From Yersinia rohdei ATCC 43380 (lineage in GTDB: Bacteria; Pseudomonadota; Gammaproteobacteria; Enterobacterales; Enterobacteriaceae): a DNA stretch of 64,000 bases. The notes under the pieces are model-generated. The model had not been told where the DNA came from. It searched no databases and saw only the letters and a list, made by a program, of their open reading frames with translations. This document shows, piece by piece, positions 60,947 through 64,000 of the stretch (positions within the stretch are counted from its first letter, which is position 1; every line of letters begins with the position of its first letter). The stretch covers positions 124,001 through 188,000 of the forward strand of contig NZ_ACCD01000002.1 in NCBI RefSeq assembly GCF_000173775.1, in the 5' to 3' direction. The translations under genes and the position numbers were made by a program.

Positions 60947-60972
60947 AAAACGGAGCCAAATGGCTCCGTTTT
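60947..60972. terminator. Bidirectional terminator between plaP and sbcB
   Basis: AAAACGGAGCCA-AA-TGGCTCCGTTTT between convergent genes; symmetrical A and T flanks allow use in both directions. Confidence 0.9.
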
Positions 60973-60998
60973 CTTTAGGTTTATAGTACCTGCCGATG

Positions 60999-62429
60999 TT
61001 AACTCACCAAGCCCCTGGCATACTCAAACAAGGCTTTTAGCAATGCCAACTTCTCTTTATCGTCCTCATACTGGTTGTAAAATTGCTCCAGTTGCAGTAC
61101 GTAGTCTTGCACTCTTTCGGGGTTAAGGGCTTCGCGGCGATGCTCTAACCAGCGCTGTTGCTCACTGTCAGTCAGGGTGTTCGGATAATTACGGGCGCGG
61201 AAGCGAAATAGCAATGGCTCCAGCCGTGGGTCTTGAAAGGTGAGATCCAGCGCCGGTAGATTTTGCGGCTCTGTTTGCAAAATAATTTTCATGGTGGCGC
61301 GGTCAGCATCACTGAAAAAACCGTTATATAACTGGGCATCTACATCATCAGAAACAGCAAAAGGCTCGGCTTCTGCAAAGAGCGCCACGACTTTTTCACG
61401 TATTTGCGGATTTTGTCGTAACAATTGCAGATTTTCCAAACAGCGCTGACGGTCAATACCCAACCGCTCGGCATTCTCTGCCAGCAGTGTTTTGGCGGGA
61501 GCCAGTACCGGGCATTTATTGATATGCACCAGTTTCAGTGGCACTGCGGCCTCTTGCGCATTGAGTTTATCGCGGCGGGTATACAGCCGCTCGCGCAATG
61601 CATCACTGTCCAGCTCCAGCAACGGCGACATATCTCCGGCCAGATCACACATAATCACCGCATTTTTATTGTCAGGATGCCATGCCAGCGGGGCCACCCA
61701 ACTGGTATTACCCCGCGCGGCACCAAACATGCCGGAGACATGCACCAGTGGCGTCATATTGGCGATATCAATTAATGCATTTATTTTATGCTTGCTGCGA
61801 TGCTGATAAAGATAGTCAAACAACCGTGGCTGGGCCTGCTTGACTAACTTTGCCATGGCGATGGTGGCATGCACATCAGACATGGCATCATGGGCTTGCA
61901 AGTGCTCGACACCATTGGCTTTAGTCAAATGTTCCAGTTTGAAACTTGGCAAGCCATCCTCATTTTCCGGCCAGACAATACCTGCCGGGCGCAGGGCATA
62001 ACAGGCGCGCATCACATCGAGTAAGTCCCAACGAGAATTCCCCCCTTGCCAGCTATAGGCGTAAGGGTCATAGAAATTGCGATAGAAAATATTGCGGCTA
62101 ACTTCATCATCAAAGCGAATATTATTGTAGCCAAGAATACAGGTGCCAGGCACATTGAAGGCCTGATGGATTTGGCGGGCAAACTCGGCTTCATTGACCC
62201 CGTTGGCCAAAGCATGTTGCGGGGTTATCCCCGTAATCATCACGGCTTCGGGCTGTGGCAGATAGTCATCGGCGGGCGTGCAGTAAATCACCAGCGGCTC
62301 TTCAATAATATTGAAATCCAGATCGGTACGCACCCCGGCAAATTGCGCTGGCCTGTCCAGTGCCGGGCGTTGACCGAAAGTTTCATAATCGTGAACGTAG
62401 AAAGTTGGTTGCTTATTTTTATCTGACAT
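60999..62429 (-). CDS. sbcB: Exodeoxyribonuclease I
   Basis: 3'-5' single-strand DNA exonuclease acting in recombination and mismatch repair. It has 476 residues (E. coli 475). The DEDDh exonuclease signature starts with HDYETFGQRP (residues 13-22), with GYNNIRFDDEVSRNIFYRNF and HDAMSDVHATIAMAKLV completing the acidic site. The SH3-like and C-terminal helical domains follow to SSB-binding residues near the end. In E. coli sbcB also lies near plaP and his. Confidence 0.98.
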   Translation of the reverse strand: MSDKNKQPTFYVHDYETFGQRPALDRPAQFAGVRTDLDFNIIEEPLVIYCTPADDYLPQPEAVMITGITPQHALANGVNEAEFARQIHQAFNVPGTCILGYNNIRFDDEVSRNIFYRNFYDPYAYSWQGGNSRWDLLDVMRACYALRPAGIVWPENEDGLPSFKLEHLTKANGVEHLQAHDAMSDVHATIAMAKLVKQAQPRLFDYLYQHRSKHKINALIDIANMTPLVHVSGMFGAARGNTSWVAPLAWHPDNKNAVIMCDLAGDMSPLLELDSDALRERLYTRRDKLNAQEAAVPLKLVHINKCPVLAPAKTLLAENAERLGIDRQRCLENLQLLRQNPQIREKVVALFAEAEPFAVSDDVDAQLYNGFFSDADRATMKIILQTEPQNLPALDLTFQDPRLEPLLFRFRARNYPNTLTDSEQQRWLEHRREALNPERVQDYVLQLEQFYNQYEDDKEKLALLKALFEYARGLVS

Positions 62430-62749
62430 TATTCGGTTTAACCCTTAATCCACTATGGTCATGTGTTATGACAGGCCTGTTTTGCCGGAGTTATCTTATC
62501 CGTAGCGACCCATGACGTCGGCCTGATAATACCATTTCAAGCGGGGTAGACGTAAAATTTGTCATGATTACTGGTTATTCCGGTTGCCTTTCAGCATGGC
62601 AGCTTGTTGGTTGCTCACCTTCCTTGGCCGAAAAATATTTATTTAGAAATAATTATGTTTACATATAAATGTGTCGATCTAATTAATATTTACCTGCCGT
62701 TTACTTAGGCGTTCATATAATTCGCTCACTGAAAATTATAGTGGGAATT
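62430..62749. other. sbcB upstream intergenic region
   Basis: A 320-bp gap between divergent sbcB and the SDR gene. The right half is AT-rich and presumably carries the SDR promoter. No hairpin, repeat or open frame of note was seen. Confidence 0.6.
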
Positions 62750-63862
62750 ATGGTGAAAACACTTCTATTAACGGGTGTCACAGGTTTTCTTGGTGGCGCA
62801 ATTTTAGAAAAGTTATTGTTAGAGAACTCGGATTTTAATTATCTATTACTTGTGCGGGCGAACACACCGGAGCAGGGCGTGACTCGCATTAAAGAGAATC
62901 TCGCAAAGTTTTATTTACCTAATGCGCTGCTAAATAAAATCAATTCCAGCCATATTTTGTTAGGTGATTTAGCGGCTCCGGACAGCTTCATTAATGACCC
63001 ACGGATTGATGGCGTGACCCATGTTATTAATTGCGCAGCGGTAGCATCATTTGGTAATAACCCATTAATCTGGAAGGTAAATGTTGACGGCACATTAGTC
63101 TTTGGTAAAAGAATGGCGCAAGTTGCCGGTTTACAAAGATTTGTTCACGTGGGCACTGCTATGTCTTGCACCCCGGATGCTGACTCGGTGGTCAGTGAGC
63201 GGGTCTTATCCGCAGCAGATGATGCTCATCTGGTGGAATATACTAAATCAAAGTCGGCTATTGAGCGCCTGTTGGCGGAGCAATGTCCAAACTTGCCATT
63301 GGTATTTGCTCGACCATCGATTGTGGTCGGACATACACGTTTAGGTTGCCAGCCTTCCAGCAGTATTTTCTGGGTATTCCGCATGGCATTAATGCTACGT
63401 AAGTTTATGTGCTCACTGGATGATTATATTGATGTCATCCCGGTTGATTATTGTGCAGATGCTTTGCTGTGTATTTTGCAGCATCCAAATTTACCAGAGA
63501 ATATCTATCATATCTCTGCTGGAGAAACTGACAGTGTCAGTTTTGCTGAAATTGATCGGGCCATGTCTTTGGCGGCAAGACAGAAACCCGTGGGTACAGA
63601 TTATTGCCAGGTAGAATACGGGGCATTGGTGCAGATGAGAAAGCAGCTCAAGAACATCTTTGGCCCCTGTAATGAGCGGTTAATGTTGAAAGCTATGCGG
63701 TTATACGGCTCTTTTGCCATGCTAAACGTGCGTTTTAGTAATGAGCGGCTGCGAAACTTGGGTATGCCACGGTCGCCGCGCTTCACTGATTATATTGCCT
63801 GTTGTGTGGAATCCAGTGCCGGTATGACTATCCAGCAGCAAATGGCGGTGGATTTTAAGTAA
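62750..63862 (+). CDS. SDR of the thioester-reductase / fatty acyl-CoA reductase type
   Basis: A 370-residue extended SDR (NAD_binding_4, male-sterility-like group). The nucleotide motif GVTGFLGGAILEKLL is at residues 8-22 and the catalytic YxxxK is YTKSK, preceded by VHVGTAMSC in place of the usual Ser region. Such domains reduce carrier- or CoA-bound acyl thioesters, but also include sugar epimerases; there is no adenylation or carrier domain here. The frame opens at a GTG (62741); the ATG at 62750 gives the family N-terminus MVKTLLLTG. It stands alone, divergent from sbcB; substrate unknown. Confidence 0.75.
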   Translation: MVKTLLLTGVTGFLGGAILEKLLLENSDFNYLLLVRANTPEQGVTRIKENLAKFYLPNALLNKINSSHILLGDLAAPDSFINDPRIDGVTHVINCAAVASFGNNPLIWKVNVDGTLVFGKRMAQVAGLQRFVHVGTAMSCTPDADSVVSERVLSAADDAHLVEYTKSKSAIERLLAEQCPNLPLVFARPSIVVGHTRLGCQPSSSIFWVFRMALMLRKFMCSLDDYIDVIPVDYCADALLCILQHPNLPENIYHISAGETDSVSFAEIDRAMSLAARQKPVGTDYCQVEYGALVQMRKQLKNIFGPCNERLMLKAMRLYGSFAMLNVRFSNERLRNLGMPRSPRFTDYIACCVESSAGMTIQQQMAVDFK

Positions 63863-64000
63863 GTGGCTTTCGGTCTGGCTATGCCCTGCGAGAAAGTGCG
63901 TCACATGCTATTACTCCCGGCTACATTATGTGATTTTGACTACATTTCAATTTCATGGCAGCAGGTCATAATTCAGCTAGAATTAGCTTTATTATCTTGG

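Overview
The window is chromosomal DNA of a Yersinia-like enterobacterium. Three things point there. The gene order udk-dcd-asmA-yegH / polysaccharide cluster / gnd-his-yeeZ-plaP-sbcB matches the enterobacterial backbone known from E. coli. The proteins resemble their E. coli counterparts closely. A dispersed element that I recall as common in Yersinia chromosomes lies around 9096-9180 and 21976-22157. Species assignment is inference.

Layout. 1-8081: the 5' half of a hydrogenase-4 (hyf) operon on the minus strand (hyfF cut by the window edge, then hyfE, D, C, B, A), divergent from hypA and hypC on the plus strand. The gap between them carries one convincing sigma-54 promoter for each direction, an IHF-like site and candidate activator sites. 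8244-14530: sanA with a hexanucleotide-repeat tail, maeA, cdd, yohK, yohJ and a YdeE-like MFS carrier, all on the minus strand. 14740-17116: a soluble LVIVD beta-propeller protein and a periplasmic sugar-type binding protein with no membrane partners beside them. 17569-28847: an unrecognised membrane protein, metG, apbC, udk, dcd, asmA, dcuC and yegH.

29188-42813 is a horizontally acquired-looking, AT-rich O-polysaccharide cluster that starts with a JUMPstart/ops element. It holds manC, manB, wzm, wzt, a methyltransferase with a coiled-coil tail, a 1048-residue multi-domain glycosyltransferase, gmd, rmd and two more GT4 glycosyltransferases. The order is that of the E. coli O8/O9a mannan clusters with gmd-rmd inserted between the WbdA-like and WbdB-like genes. 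I infer an ABC-transporter-dependent homopolymer of D-rhamnose (or another 6-deoxyhexose made from GDP-mannose), probably capped by methylation at the non-reducing end and recognised by the C-terminal domain of Wzt. Tandem galU-galF and gnd follow.

46683-54008: the complete histidine operon hisGDCBHAFI on the minus strand, behind a 15-codon hisL leader with six consecutive His codons and an attenuator. 54358-63862: yeeZ; an orphan RbsC/RbsA-type permease and ATPase divergent from an HcxA-like dehydrogenase; plaP behind a long, hairpin-rich leader with a small upstream ORF; sbcB; and an SDR of the thioester-reductase type. The orphan permease/ATPase and the orphan binding protein 38 kb away may be two halves of one uptake system. 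No rRNA, tRNA, CRISPR array, prophage or intact insertion sequence was seen.
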